22,538 bases of DNA from Janthinobacterium sp. (GCA_003482555.1 DMYQ01000294.1:24979-47516), one strand, 5' to 3'; positions 1-7,938 are shown, counted from the first letter of the stretch. Numbers and translations are program-made. The notes: generated by a model not told the origin, from the letters alone.

Positions 1-72
1 GCCGCCTTCGTCGCCGAATTCAAGACGCTCTTGCTGCGCTGCTTGACGATGCCCTGGCCCGGGGACGCCTGA
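1..72 (+). CDS. 3' end of an unidentified gene (partial)
   Basis: The window opens inside an open frame (frame 1) that runs 23 codons to a TGA at 70-72. The visible tail is AAFVAEFKTLLLRCLTMPWP followed by GDA. It is too short to identify. Its composition (an amphipathic helix, then a short Pro/Gly tail) would suit the C-terminus of a LysR-type regulator, but that is a guess. It lies upstream of the aryl-polyene operon on the same strand, with about 250 nt between them. Confidence 0.35.
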   Translation, partial: AAFVAEFKTLLLRCLTMPWPGDA

Positions 73-325
73 CCTTTCGCCGCCGCCACGGCCGCGATCG
101 GCGTGCCCGGAGGGCTTGCACGCGCCGGGCCCACGCGCGCTTACCCTCATGAATCAGGTGCATTATTGATAATTTTCCGTGGCGCCCGGGCTTGTTGCGC
201 GGACAGCGTGGATAAAATGACGCGCCAGGCTATTGAATAAGTTGCCTTCTATGCATTTGTTCTGCGAAACGAATATCCTTCGTCTATAATTTGCGCAGAA
301 CGCTTACTGATGTTTTTACCGCAGG
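73..325 (+). other. Intergenic leader upstream of the aryl-polyene operon
   Basis: I see no convincing gene here. The first half is GC-rich and holds a small inverted repeat (GCGTGC at 101-106 against GCACGC at 118-123) without a T-tract, which could be a weak terminator for the upstream gene. From about 150 to 300 the sequence is clearly more AT-rich than the rest of the window (for example TTATTGATAA at 163-172), as expected of a promoter and regulator-binding region. Confidence 0.4.
261..290 (+). promoter_or_regulatory. Probable promoter of the aryl-polyene operon
   Basis: A perfect -10 hexamer TATAAT lies at 285-290 in an AT-rich stretch, about 35 nt before the first possible start codon. 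The -35 position at the right spacing (TCTGCG at 261-266, 18 bp spacer) is poor, so an activator may be needed. No other promoter-like sequence stands out before the tightly packed genes that follow, so this is the best candidate for driving the whole cluster. Confidence 0.5.
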
Positions 326-1105
326 GTGAGTTCGATTTTTCGTGTTGAGCCCGGGGGTGGAATGTTGCGTACGGATGGCGTGAGGTTTTCGATTGTGCGG
401 CATGCGGCATGGGCACCCGGTCTGACGACGGCGCAAGCCTGGGCGGACTGGGCGCGGGCGCCGTTTCCCATCACCGCCTCGGGATCCGAACCCGCTGTGG
501 CCGCGATGCCGTCCATGCTGCGCCGGCGGGCTGGTTTTCTGGGCAAGATGGCGCTCGAGGTTGCCTATCAGTGCCTGGAGACGCGCGCCGACGTGCCGAC
601 CGTCTTTTGTTCCCGGCACGGCGAGGTGGCGCGCGCGGTCGACTTGCTCACGGAATTGGCGCGCGGCAATCTGCTGTCGCCGACGGCCTTCGGCATGGCC
701 GTGCACAATGCCAGCGCCGGCCTGTTTTCCATCGCGCGGGCGGATCGCGCCAATCATGTCGCGCTGGCGGCCGGCGCCGCCAGCGTCGAACACGCGGTGA
801 TCGAAGCCTGCGGCTTGCTGGCCGACGGCGCCCCCATGGTCTTGCTGGTGGTGTGCGATTGTCCCTTGCCGGCCCCCTTCGCGGGATTCGAGGATTGCGC
901 CGAGCAGCCGCACGCATGGGCCTGGCTGATGACGGCGGCTTGCGCCGATCCCATCGCGCTGAGCTGGCGCGCCGATGCCGACACCGACACCGACACCAAA
1001 GCCATGCCGGCCGGTCTCGATATTTTGCGTTTCCAGTTGAGCGGCCAGGCCGACCTGGAGCGTCTGGCGAATCGGCGCCGCTGGCGCTGGAGCCGCGATG
1101 CGTGA
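326..1105 (+). CDS. apeC: Ketosynthase-like chain-length factor (ApeC-type)
   Basis: This 259-residue protein resembles only the N-terminal half of a beta-ketoacyl synthase (PF13723-type fold, judged by eye). The position of the catalytic Cys is occupied by HNASAG (residues 127-132), so no active-site Cys is present, and the second half that carries the two catalytic His is missing. In known aryl-polyene systems such a protein (ApeC) pairs with an active ketosynthase (ApeO; here 13161-14342) as a chain-length factor. The start is uncertain: GTG at 326 gives the longest frame, ATG at 362 has a purine-rich stretch just upstream, and GTG at 380 gives an N-terminus (RFSIVRHAAWAPG) more like relatives. 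It overlaps the next gene by 8 nt. A short in-frame repeat (CCGACA x3, 978-995) encodes an Asp-Thr run and is probably neutral. Confidence 0.8.
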   Translation: MSSIFRVEPGGGMLRTDGVRFSIVRHAAWAPGLTTAQAWADWARAPFPITASGSEPAVAAMPSMLRRRAGFLGKMALEVAYQCLETRADVPTVFCSRHGEVARAVDLLTELARGNLLSPTAFGMAVHNASAGLFSIARADRANHVALAAGAASVEHAVIEACGLLADGAPMVLLVVCDCPLPAPFAGFEDCAEQPHAWAWLMTAACADPIALSWRADADTDTDTKAMPAGLDILRFQLSGQADLERLANRRRWRWSRDA

Positions 1106-1871
1106 GCGCCTGGCGCGCCACTGGCGGGTGCTGGCGACGGGCTTGAGCTTCGTTGCCTTCGGCGCCGCCGCGCTGCTGTTGCGCCTGCTCGTCTTTCCGC
1201 CCCTGTCCCTGCTGGCGCGGCGCCGCGCGCGCCGCGTCGCTCTGGCGCGCACGGCGATTCGCCTGGTATTGCGCGCGTATATAGAATTGATGCGCCTGCT
1301 CGGCGTGCTGCGCTACGATATCCGCGGAATCGACAAGCTGGCGCGCGGCGGCTTGCTGATCGTGGCCAACCATCCGACCCTGATCGACGCCATTTTCCTG
1401 ATGGCGTTCGTCAAGCGCGCCGATTGTATCGTCAAGGCCGAACTGTGGAATAATCCGTTTACGCGCGGGCCGGTGCGGGCGGCCGGCTATATCAAGAACG
1501 GCGGCGGCGCCGAACTGGTGGATGCTTGCATCGCTTCCCTGCGGGAAGGGAATAATTTGATCATCTTTCCCGAAGGGACGCGCACCGGCTCCGACGGCGT
1601 CATCATGCTCAAGCGCGGCGCGGCCAATATCGCGCTGCGCGGCGCGCGCGACATGACCCCGGTGCTGATACGCTGCCAGCCCTTAACCCTGGGCAAGGGC
1701 GAGAAATGGTGGCGCGTGCCGCCGCGCCGGGTGCGCTTCGACATCGAGGTGCAGGACGATCTGGCGGTGCGCGACTGCATTCCGGGCGGCGTCAGCGAAG
1801 TGATGGCGGCGCGCGCCCTGACCGCTTATTTACAACAATATTTTATGGTGAAATACGAACGTCATGCTTGA
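1098..1871 (+). CDS. PlsC-type 1-acyl-glycerol-phosphate acyltransferase family protein (ApeD-like)
   Basis: The 257-residue protein carries the two signature blocks of the PlsC/LPLAT family: NHPTLID (residues 91-97, with the His92/Asp97 catalytic dyad) and FPEGTR (157-162, phosphate binding). A hydrophobic stretch at about residues 13-40 should tie it to the inner membrane. In aryl-polyene clusters such an enzyme is thought to acylate the lipid anchor or transfer the finished polyene; the actual acceptor is not known from sequence. Both ends overlap neighbours by 8 nt (ATGCGTGA at 1098-1105 and ATGCTTGA at 1864-1871), consistent with coupled translation. Confidence 0.85.
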   Translation: MRERLARHWRVLATGLSFVAFGAAALLLRLLVFPPLSLLARRRARRVALARTAIRLVLRAYIELMRLLGVLRYDIRGIDKLARGGLLIVANHPTLIDAIFLMAFVKRADCIVKAELWNNPFTRGPVRAAGYIKNGGGAELVDACIASLREGNNLIIFPEGTRTGSDGVIMLKRGAANIALRGARDMTPVLIRCQPLTLGKGEKWWRVPPRRVRFDIEVQDDLAVRDCIPGGVSEVMAARALTAYLQQYFMVKYERHA

Positions 1872-2118
1872 ACAGGAAGTGAAAGAACTCATCATCTCGG
1901 TGCTGCAACTGGAGGATATCGCCGCCGACGACATCGATGCCGAGGCCCCGCTGTTCGTCGAAGGCCTGGGCCTCGATTCCATCGACGCCCTCGAGCTGGG
2001 CGTCGCCTTGCAGCAGCGCTACGGCATCTCCCTGTCGGCCGACGCGGCCGACACGCGCCGCCACTTCGCCTCGGTGCGCGCCCTGGCGGCGCTGGTCGAC
2101 GCGCAAAGAACGAAGTGA
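1864..2118 (+). CDS. apeE: Acyl carrier protein 1
   Basis: This is an 84-residue acidic, helical protein with the phosphopantetheine attachment motif GLGLDSID; the modified Ser is residue 39. Length and motif position are normal for a stand-alone type II ACP. It is one of two adjacent ACPs, as in the ape clusters, where one is thought to carry the growing aryl-polyene chain and the other supports starter loading or lipid transfer. Which is which cannot be decided here, so the E/F assignment follows gene order only. The start overlaps the acyltransferase stop by 8 nt. Confidence 0.92.
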   Translation: MLEQEVKELIISVLQLEDIAADDIDAEAPLFVEGLGLDSIDALELGVALQQRYGISLSADAADTRRHFASVRALAALVDAQRTK

Positions 2119-2128
2119 GGGGACGGCC

Positions 2129-2395
2129 ATGGTGGAATTGAACGCGATGAGCCGGGCCGAGCTGCATGCCTGGCTGGCCGGGGTGCTGGCCGAGATGTTC
2201 GAGCTGGATCGGGCCAGCCTGACACCGCAGTCAAATCTGTACACCGACCTCGACATCGACAGCATCGACGCCGTCGACCTGGCCGTCAAGCTCAAGCAAC
2301 TGACCGGCCAGGGCCTGCGTCCCGAGGTGTTCAAAAGCATACGCACGCTCGACGACATCGTCGCAGCGCTGGCGGCGGCGCGGCAGACGGTATAA
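2129..2395 (+). CDS. apeF: Acyl carrier protein 2
   Basis: This 88-residue second ACP has the attachment motif TDLDIDSIDAVDL, with the 4'-phosphopantetheine Ser at residue 45. I chose ATG 2129 because a purine-rich ribosome-binding site (GAGGGG, 2117-2122) sits in front of it and because it gives a normal ACP length; the open frame extends further upstream but only as a shadow of ACP 1. The two ACPs differ clearly in sequence, so they are not a recent duplication and probably have separate partners. Confidence 0.92.
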   Translation: MVELNAMSRAELHAWLAGVLAEMFELDRASLTPQSNLYTDLDIDSIDAVDLAVKLKQLTGQGLRPEVFKSIRTLDDIVAALAAARQTV

Positions 2396-2400
2396 GACGC

Positions 2401-2946
2401 ATGTGGCCGACAGTCTTGACGGTGCTCGTCACGCTCCTGTATCCGCTCGCGATCTGGTTCGGGCACGGCCATGTGGAACCGCGCTGGCTGGCCGGCCTGC
2501 TGCTGCTGGCGGTGGCCACCCGCCTGCCGGCGCTAAAACTGAGCCGTCTCGCGCGCTGCTCGGCGGCCGGCGCCATGCTGCTGGTGGCGTGCGCGATCTG
2601 GAGCAATCTGCTGCTGCCCCTGAAACTCTACCCGGTGCTGGTGAACGGCGCCCTGCTGGCCGCCTTCGCCTACAGCCTGGCGGCGCCGCCGTCCATGGTG
2701 GAGCGCCTGGCGCGCCTGCGCGAACCCGATTTCCCGCCGGCGGCGGTGGCTTACACGCGCCGCGTGACACAGCTCTGGTGCCTGTTTTTCTTCGTCAACG
2801 GCGGCATCGCGCTGGGCACCGCCCTGTGGGCTTCCGAGGCCCTCTGGTCGCTCTACACCGGGGTCGTGTCGTACGTCCTGATGGGCCTCCTGTTCGGCGG
2901 CGAATATCTGCTGCGCCGGCGTTTCAAACGGCGTCACCATGCTTGA
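2401..2946 (+). CDS. Small integral membrane protein of aryl-polyene clusters (COG4648-like, ApeG position)
   Basis: This 181-residue, very hydrophobic protein has about five or six membrane spans (roughly residues 2-19, 24-42, 53-73, 76-92, 121-142 and 147-167) and ends in a basic tail (RRRFKRRHH). It resembles the conserved membrane protein found between the ACPs and the ligase in aryl-polyene clusters. No catalytic motif is visible and its biochemical role is unknown; helping to place polyene intermediates at the inner membrane is a guess. It starts 5 nt after the ACP 2 stop and overlaps the next gene by 8 nt (ATGCTTGA, 2939-2946). Confidence 0.75.
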   Translation: MWPTVLTVLVTLLYPLAIWFGHGHVEPRWLAGLLLLAVATRLPALKLSRLARCSAAGAMLLVACAIWSNLLLPLKLYPVLVNGALLAAFAYSLAAPPSMVERLARLREPDFPPAAVAYTRRVTQLWCLFFFVNGGIALGTALWASEALWSLYTGVVSYVLMGLLFGGEYLLRRRFKRRHHA

Positions 2947-4696
2947 TCCCTTGTTCGACCTGGCCCGCCTGATGCAAGCCCGCGGCCCCGATTTCATCGT
3001 CGGCTGGCGCGCCGGCGCGGCGGTGGACAACGCCCACTTCGGCGCCCGCCTGCGCGCCTGGGCCGCCCTGCTGGAAGCGCGCCCGGGGTCCGCTGTGGCG
3101 CTCTACCTGGATGACAGCATCGAATTCGGCGCCGCCCTGCTGGGCGCCTGGCAGGCGGGCAAAACCGTCTGGCTCAGCGCCGATACCCTCGCTTCCAGCT
3201 GCGCCGCGCTGGAAGCCTCGGTGGACGACTTCCTGGGCGACTTTCCCGCCGCCTGGGCGCCGCTGCGGCCCGGGCCGGAGGTGGTCGGCGGCGCGCCGCG
3301 CGCCCTCGATCCGGACTGCGCCGCCCTGGTGGTGCACACTTCCGGCAGCACCGGGGCGGCGCAGGCGATTCCCAAGCGCCTGGCGCAAATGGCGGCCGAA
3401 GTGGCCGTCCTGGAAGCCCAGTTCGGCGCCCGCGTCGGCCCCTGCGCCGTGCTGGCGACCGTCTCGCACCAGCATATCTACGGCTTGCTGTTCAAGGTGC
3501 TGTGGCCGCTGGCCGCCGGCCGCGCCATCGTCGCGCGCGCCGTCGACACGCCGGAACAACTGGTCGCCGCCCTGGCCGAAAGGGCCAGCGTGCTGGTGGC
3601 CAGCCCGGCCCATCTGAAGCGCCTGCCGCCGCACCTGGACTGGGCGGCCGCCGGGGTGCGGGCCGTGTTTTCTTCCGGCGGGCCGCTGGCGCCGGAAGTG
3701 GCGCGCGCCGTCGGCGCGCTGCTGGGACAGGCGCCGATCGAAGTGTATGGCAGTTCGGAAACGGGCGGCATCGCCTGGCGCCAGCGCGGCGCCGACGCCG
3801 ACGAGGCTTGGCAAGCCTTCGCCAACGTCGAGTGGCGCCTGGCCGGCGCCGAACAATTGCTGGAGCTGCGTTCGCCCAATCTGGCCCAGCCGCGGCGCTG
3901 GCTGGTCTTGGCCGACCGCGCGCGGCGCGTCGGCGCGGATCGTTTCGAGCTGCTCGGGCGTAGCGACCGCATCGTCAAGATCGAAGAAAAGCGCGTCTCG
4001 CTGGACGCGCTCGAAGCGCTGCTGACGGCCAGCGCCCTGGTGGCCGAGGCGCGCGTGCTGTTGTGCGATCCGCAGCCCGGCCGGCGCCAGCAACTGGCCG
4101 CCTTCGCCGTGCTGTCGGCCGCCGGCCGCGCCGCCCTGGAGGGGGAGGGCAAACTGGCGCTGAACCGGCGCCTGCGCGCGGCCCTGGGCGGCGGCGTTGA
4201 AGCGGTCGCCTTGCCGCGCCGCTGGCGCTACCTGGAAGCGATGCCGCAGGACGCCCAGGGCAAGACCACGCGCGCCCAATTGCTGGCGCTGCTGGACGGG
4301 GCGGCGCCGGCGCGCCCGCGCGCGCCCGGCCTGCGCCTGCTGGAACGGGAAGCGGGCCGGGTGGTGCTGGAATTGACGGTGCCGCCCGACCTGGTTTACC
4401 TGGACGGCCATTTCAGCGATGCGCCGCTGCTCGCCGGCGTGGTCCAGCTGGATTGGGCGATCGGCTTCGGGCGCCGCTATTTTTCCCTGCCGCCGCGCTT
4501 TCTCGCCGTTCACGCGCTCAAGTTCCAGCGGGTGATACGAGGCGAACGGCCCCTGCGGCTGGAAATGCTGCATGATGTCGACAAGGGTAGCGTGAGTTTC
4601 CGTTATCACTCGGACGTTGGCGCGCACTCCAGCGGTCGCATCCTGTTCGGTGCCGCCGACGATACCCCAGCAGTCGAGGACCCATGTCAAATCTGA
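2939..4696 (+). CDS. AMP-forming acyl-ACP ligase fused to a hotdog 3-hydroxyacyl-ACP dehydratase (ApeH-ApeI type)
   Basis: The 585-residue protein has two parts. Residues 1 to about 455 form an adenylating ligase: P-loop HTSGSTG (133-139) with Lys146, YGSSETGG (270-277), Asp326, GRSDRIVKIEEKR (340-352) and the C-terminal catalytic Lys442 in a QGKTTR context. This part should activate an aromatic acid, probably the ammonia-lyase product, and load it on an ACP. Residues from about 462 to 585 look like a FabA/FabZ-type hotdog domain with GHFSDAPLLAGVVQLDWA, His491 being the candidate catalytic base. In E. coli ape clusters the ligase (ApeH) and dehydratase (ApeI) are separate; here there is no stop between them. 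The next gene starts 13 nt before this one ends. Confidence 0.85.
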   Translation: MLDPLFDLARLMQARGPDFIVGWRAGAAVDNAHFGARLRAWAALLEARPGSAVALYLDDSIEFGAALLGAWQAGKTVWLSADTLASSCAALEASVDDFLGDFPAAWAPLRPGPEVVGGAPRALDPDCAALVVHTSGSTGAAQAIPKRLAQMAAEVAVLEAQFGARVGPCAVLATVSHQHIYGLLFKVLWPLAAGRAIVARAVDTPEQLVAALAERASVLVASPAHLKRLPPHLDWAAAGVRAVFSSGGPLAPEVARAVGALLGQAPIEVYGSSETGGIAWRQRGADADEAWQAFANVEWRLAGAEQLLELRSPNLAQPRRWLVLADRARRVGADRFELLGRSDRIVKIEEKRVSLDALEALLTASALVAEARVLLCDPQPGRRQQLAAFAVLSAAGRAALEGEGKLALNRRLRAALGGGVEAVALPRRWRYLEAMPQDAQGKTTRAQLLALLDGAAPARPRAPGLRLLEREAGRVVLELTVPPDLVYLDGHFSDAPLLAGVVQLDWAIGFGRRYFSLPPRFLAVHALKFQRVIRGERPLRLEMLHDVDKGSVSFRYHSDVGAHSSGRILFGAADDTPAVEDPCQI

Positions 4697-5457
4697 TTTC
4701 CGCGCCGGCGGCGCCGTTCAAGCCGTGCATCGTGGTGCCGGTGTACGACCACGAACACGCGGTCGGCCCCGTCGTGCGCGCCTTGCTGAGCCATGGCGTG
4801 CCCTGCATCCTGGTCGACGACGGCAGCGCGGCGCCGTGCGCGCGGGTGCTCGACGAGCTGGCGCGGCAGGCGCCGCGCCAGCTCGACCTGGTGCGCCACG
4901 CGCGCAACCAGGGCAAGGGCGCGGCGGTGCTGAGCGGTTTTCGCCGCGCGGCGCAACTCGGTTACAGCCACGTGCTGCAAATCGACGCCGACGGCCAGCA
5001 CAATTGCGCCGACGTGCCGCTCTTCCTGGCCACGGCCGGCGCCCATCCGGCCGCGGTGGTGACCGGCTATCCGGTGTACGACGCATCGGTGCCGGCGATC
5101 CGCCTGTATTGCCGCTACCTGACCCACGTCTGCGTGTGGATGAACACACTGTCGCTGCAAATCAAGGATTCCATGTGCGGCTTCCGCGTCTATCCGCTGG
5201 CCCCGGTGCTGGCGCTGGCGGGGCGGCGCGCGATCGGCAGCCACATGAATTTCGACAGCGACATCCTGGTGCGCCTGTATTGGGACGGCCTGGAGGTGGT
5301 CAACCTGCCGACCCGGGTCAGTTATCCCTCCGACGGCGTTTCCCACTTCCGCATGTGGCGCGACAATGTGCTGATGACGCGCTTGCACCTGACCCTGTTG
5401 GCCGGCATGCTGTGGCGTTTTCCGCGCCTGCTGGCGCGTACCTGGCGCGCGCGATGA
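4684..5457 (+). CDS. Glycosyltransferase family 2 protein
   Basis: This 257-residue protein has a classic GT-A fold N-terminus: a VVPVYDHE start, VDDGS (44-48) for nucleotide-sugar binding and DADGQH (101-106) as the metal-binding DXD equivalent. It resembles polyprenyl-phosphate or lipid glycosyltransferases, but no clear transmembrane pair follows the catalytic domain, so it is probably peripheral. In aryl-polyene clusters a family-2 enzyme is proposed to add a sugar or polar group during assembly of the lipid anchor; donor and acceptor cannot be read from the sequence. It overlaps the ligase gene by 13 nt and the following acyltransferase by 4 nt (ATGA). Confidence 0.85.
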   Translation: MSNLISAPAAPFKPCIVVPVYDHEHAVGPVVRALLSHGVPCILVDDGSAAPCARVLDELARQAPRQLDLVRHARNQGKGAAVLSGFRRAAQLGYSHVLQIDADGQHNCADVPLFLATAGAHPAAVVTGYPVYDASVPAIRLYCRYLTHVCVWMNTLSLQIKDSMCGFRVYPLAPVLALAGRRAIGSHMNFDSDILVRLYWDGLEVVNLPTRVSYPSDGVSHFRMWRDNVLMTRLHLTLLAGMLWRFPRLLARTWRAR

Positions 5458-6395
5458 GCGCGCCGCCGCGGCACTGGGCCGACATCCACGAAGTGGGTTT
5501 TGCGGGCGGCATGCGGCTGCTGTTCTGGATCTGCCGGGTGGGCGGGCGCTGGCCCTTCCGCGCCGTGCTGTACCCCGTGCTGGGCTGGTATTTGCTGAGC
5601 AAACCGCGGGCGCGGCGCGCCTCCGGCGACTATCTGCGCCGGGTGCGCGCCCTGAGCGCGGCGCCGGTGCCCGGCGTGGCGCGCCATTTCGCCGCCTTCG
5701 CGGAAACCATTCTCGACAAGATGCTGCTGTGGGGCGGCCTGTTCGAGACCGCTTCGGTGCGCTTCCATGGTCGCGAAATCATGCAGGCTTGCCAGGAGCG
5801 GGGCAGCGGCGGCTTGCTGATCTGTTCTCATTTCGGCAACCTGGAACTGTGCCGCGTGCTGTCGGGCCAGCGCCGCGGCTTGAAGCTGACGGTGCTGGTG
5901 CATACCAAGCACGCGCCAGCCTTCAACCGCATGCTCAAGCGCCTCAATCCGGACAGCGAGCTCAATTTGCTGCAGGTGAGCGAGATGTCGCCGGCCACGG
6001 CGATGCTGCTGGCCGAGCGCATCGCGCAAGGCGAGTTCGTCGTCATCGCCGGCGACCGCATTCCCGTGGCCGCGCGCCCGCGCGTGGCGCTGGTGCCTTT
6101 CCTGGGCGCCCCGGCCGCCTTTCCGGTCGGTCCGTATATCCTGGCGAGCGTCTTGCAATGCCCGGTATTCCTGCTGTTTTCCATGCGCCGCGGGGGCCAT
6201 TCCGAAGTCCATTTCGAAGCCTTCCGCGATTCCTTGCGGCTGGCGCGCCATGGCCGCGACGCGGCGCTGGCGGCGCTGGCGGCCGAGTACGCCGCCCGCC
6301 TGGAACACTTTTGCCTGAGGGAGCCCACGCAATGGTTCAATTTTTTTGATTTCTGGCACTTACCCGAACTGGATACCCCCGATGCACCACGCTGA
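5454..6395 (+). CDS. LpxL/HtrB-like lipid acyltransferase
   Basis: This 313-residue protein is related to the late lipid A acyltransferases. It has SHFGNLE (residues 125-131, the HX4E catalytic pair His126/Glu131) and a GDRIPV block further on that matches the conserved second motif of the family. An N-terminal hydrophobic segment (about 18-48) should anchor it in the inner membrane. The start at 5454 overlaps the glycosyltransferase stop as ATGA; the frame is open further upstream only as a shadow. In some aryl-polyene clusters the glycosyltransferase and this acyltransferase are reported as one polypeptide; here they are two coupled genes. The likely role is to acylate the anchor on which the polyene is displayed. 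Confidence 0.85.
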   Translation: MSAPPRHWADIHEVGFAGGMRLLFWICRVGGRWPFRAVLYPVLGWYLLSKPRARRASGDYLRRVRALSAAPVPGVARHFAAFAETILDKMLLWGGLFETASVRFHGREIMQACQERGSGGLLICSHFGNLELCRVLSGQRRGLKLTVLVHTKHAPAFNRMLKRLNPDSELNLLQVSEMSPATAMLLAERIAQGEFVVIAGDRIPVAARPRVALVPFLGAPAAFPVGPYILASVLQCPVFLLFSMRRGGHSEVHFEAFRDSLRLARHGRDAALAALAAEYAARLEHFCLREPTQWFNFFDFWHLPELDTPDAPR

Positions 6396-7938
6396 ACTGA
6401 ACTCCACCCGGCGCGCCGTGCGCTTCGACCGCGAGCGCCTGCAAATCGAAGACATCGTCGACATCGCCCGCGGCGCCGCCACGGCGCAACTGTCGGACGC
6501 GCCGGCCTTCCGCGCCGCCATCGCGCGCGGCGCCGACTTCCTCGACCGCCTGCTGCGCGAGGACGGCACCATCTACGGCGTCACCACCGGCTACGGCGAC
6601 TCGTGCACGGTGACGGTGCCGCCCGAGCTGATCGCGGAACTGCCGCACCACCTGTACACCTACCACGGCTGCGGCCTGGGCGACTACTTCAACCCGGCCC
6701 AGACCCGGGCCGTGATGGCGGCGCGCCTCGCTTCCCTGTGCAAGGGATATTCCGGCGTCAGCGTGGAATTGCTGGAACAGATCGCGCGCCTGCTCGAGGC
6801 CGACCTGCTGCCCCTGATCCCGTCCGAAGGCTCGGTCGGCGCCAGCGGCGACCTGACCCCGCTGTCTTACCTGGCGGCGGTGCTGTGCGGCGAGCGCGAA
6901 GTCTGGCGCGACGGCGTCCACGTGGCGGCCGAACAGGCGCTGCGCGAAGCGGGCATCGCGCCGCTGCGCCTGCGCCCGAAAGAAGGCTTGGCGATCATGA
7001 ACGGCACCGCCGTGATGACGGCCCTCGCTTGCCTGGCCTACGACCGTGCCGCCTACCTGGCCAAGCTGTGCACCCGCGTCACGGCCATGGCGTCGTTCGC
7101 GCTGGACGGCAACGCCCACCACTTCGACGAAGTGCTGTTCTCGGTCAAGCCGCATCCCGGCATGCGGCAAGTGGCGGCCTGGTTGCGCGAAGACCTGCCG
7201 ACCGAGCAGTGGGAACGCAACGGCAAGCGCCTGCAAGACCGCTATTCGATCCGCTGCGCGCCGCACGTGATCGGCGTGCTGGCCGACGCCTTGCCCTGGT
7301 TCCGTTCCTCGATCGAAAACGAACTCAATAGCGCGAACGACAACCCCATCATCGACGCCGAGGGCGAGCGTGTGCTGCACGGCGGCCATTTCTACGGCGG
7401 CCACATCGCCTTCGCCATGGATAGCATGAAAAACACGGTGGCCAATCTGGCCGACTTGCTGGACCGGCAGATGGCGCTGCTGGTCGACAGCCGCTACAAC
7501 CACGGCTTGCCGGCCAATCTGTCCGGCGCCACCGGGCCCCGTGCGGCCATCAACCACGGCTTGAAGGCGCTGCAAATCAGCGCCTCGGCCTGGACCGCGG
7601 AAGCGCTCAAGCTGACCATGCCGGCCTCGGTGTTTTCCCGTTCCACGGAATGCCACAATCAGGACAAGGTCAGCATGGGCACCATCGCCGCGCGCGACTG
7701 CATGCGCGTGCTGGAATTGACCGAGCAAGTCGTGGCCGCCCTCTTGATCACGGTGCGCCAGGGCGTCTGGCTGCGCTGCCGCGCCAACCCGGCGCTGGCG
7801 CCGCAAGCCGCGCTGACGGCGATGATGGAGGCGCTCGGCGCCGACATCGCCGTGGTCGAGGAAGACCGCCGCCTGGAACCCGACCTGCGCCTGCTGCTCG
7901 AGCGCATACGCGCCAAGGCCTGGGACTTGTATGCGTAA
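6382..7938 (+). CDS. MIO-type aromatic amino-acid ammonia-lyase (HAL/TAL/PAL family)
   Basis: This 518-residue enzyme keeps the family's key features: Tyr65 in TIYGVTTGYGD, the Ala154-Ser155-Gly156 triad that forms the MIO electrophile (GSVGASGDLTP), N207-G208-T209, the DRYSIRC block (286-292) and ENELNSANDNPII (312-324). It should deaminate an aromatic amino acid to an aryl-acrylate that the neighbouring ligase activates as polyketide starter. The residue pair that sets substrate choice (Ser-His in histidases, His-Leu in tyrosine lyases, Phe-Leu in phenylalanine lyases) aligns by eye to Tyr94-His95, so neither standard type fits. No histidine-utilisation genes are nearby, which argues against a catabolic histidase. 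ATG 6382 overlaps the previous gene by 14 nt; a TTG at 6346 would add 12 residues and is less likely. Confidence 0.88.
   Translation: MHHAELNSTRRAVRFDRERLQIEDIVDIARGAATAQLSDAPAFRAAIARGADFLDRLLREDGTIYGVTTGYGDSCTVTVPPELIAELPHHLYTYHGCGLGDYFNPAQTRAVMAARLASLCKGYSGVSVELLEQIARLLEADLLPLIPSEGSVGASGDLTPLSYLAAVLCGEREVWRDGVHVAAEQALREAGIAPLRLRPKEGLAIMNGTAVMTALACLAYDRAAYLAKLCTRVTAMASFALDGNAHHFDEVLFSVKPHPGMRQVAAWLREDLPTEQWERNGKRLQDRYSIRCAPHVIGVLADALPWFRSSIENELNSANDNPIIDAEGERVLHGGHFYGGHIAFAMDSMKNTVANLADLLDRQMALLVDSRYNHGLPANLSGATGPRAAINHGLKALQISASAWTAEALKLTMPASVFSRSTECHNQDKVSMGTIAARDCMRVLELTEQVVAALLITVRQGVWLRCRANPALAPQAALTAMMEALGADIAVVEEDRRLEPDLRLLLERIRAKAWDLYA

Noticed and set aside
978..997. CCGACA tandem repeat as a phase-variable tract
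   Set aside because: A six-base unit keeps the reading frame whatever the copy number, and only about three copies are present, so on/off switching is not expected.
2924..4690. Long minus-strand open frame opposite the ligase-dehydratase gene
   Set aside because: It is a mirror frame of high-GC coding DNA; its Gln/Arg/Gly-rich product has no recognisable domain, while the plus strand carries all ligase motifs.
6382..7938. Histidine ammonia-lyase (HutH) of histidine catabolism
   Set aside because: The Ser-His selectivity pair of histidases is absent and no hut genes are nearby; the position within a polyketide operon fits a starter-supplying role.
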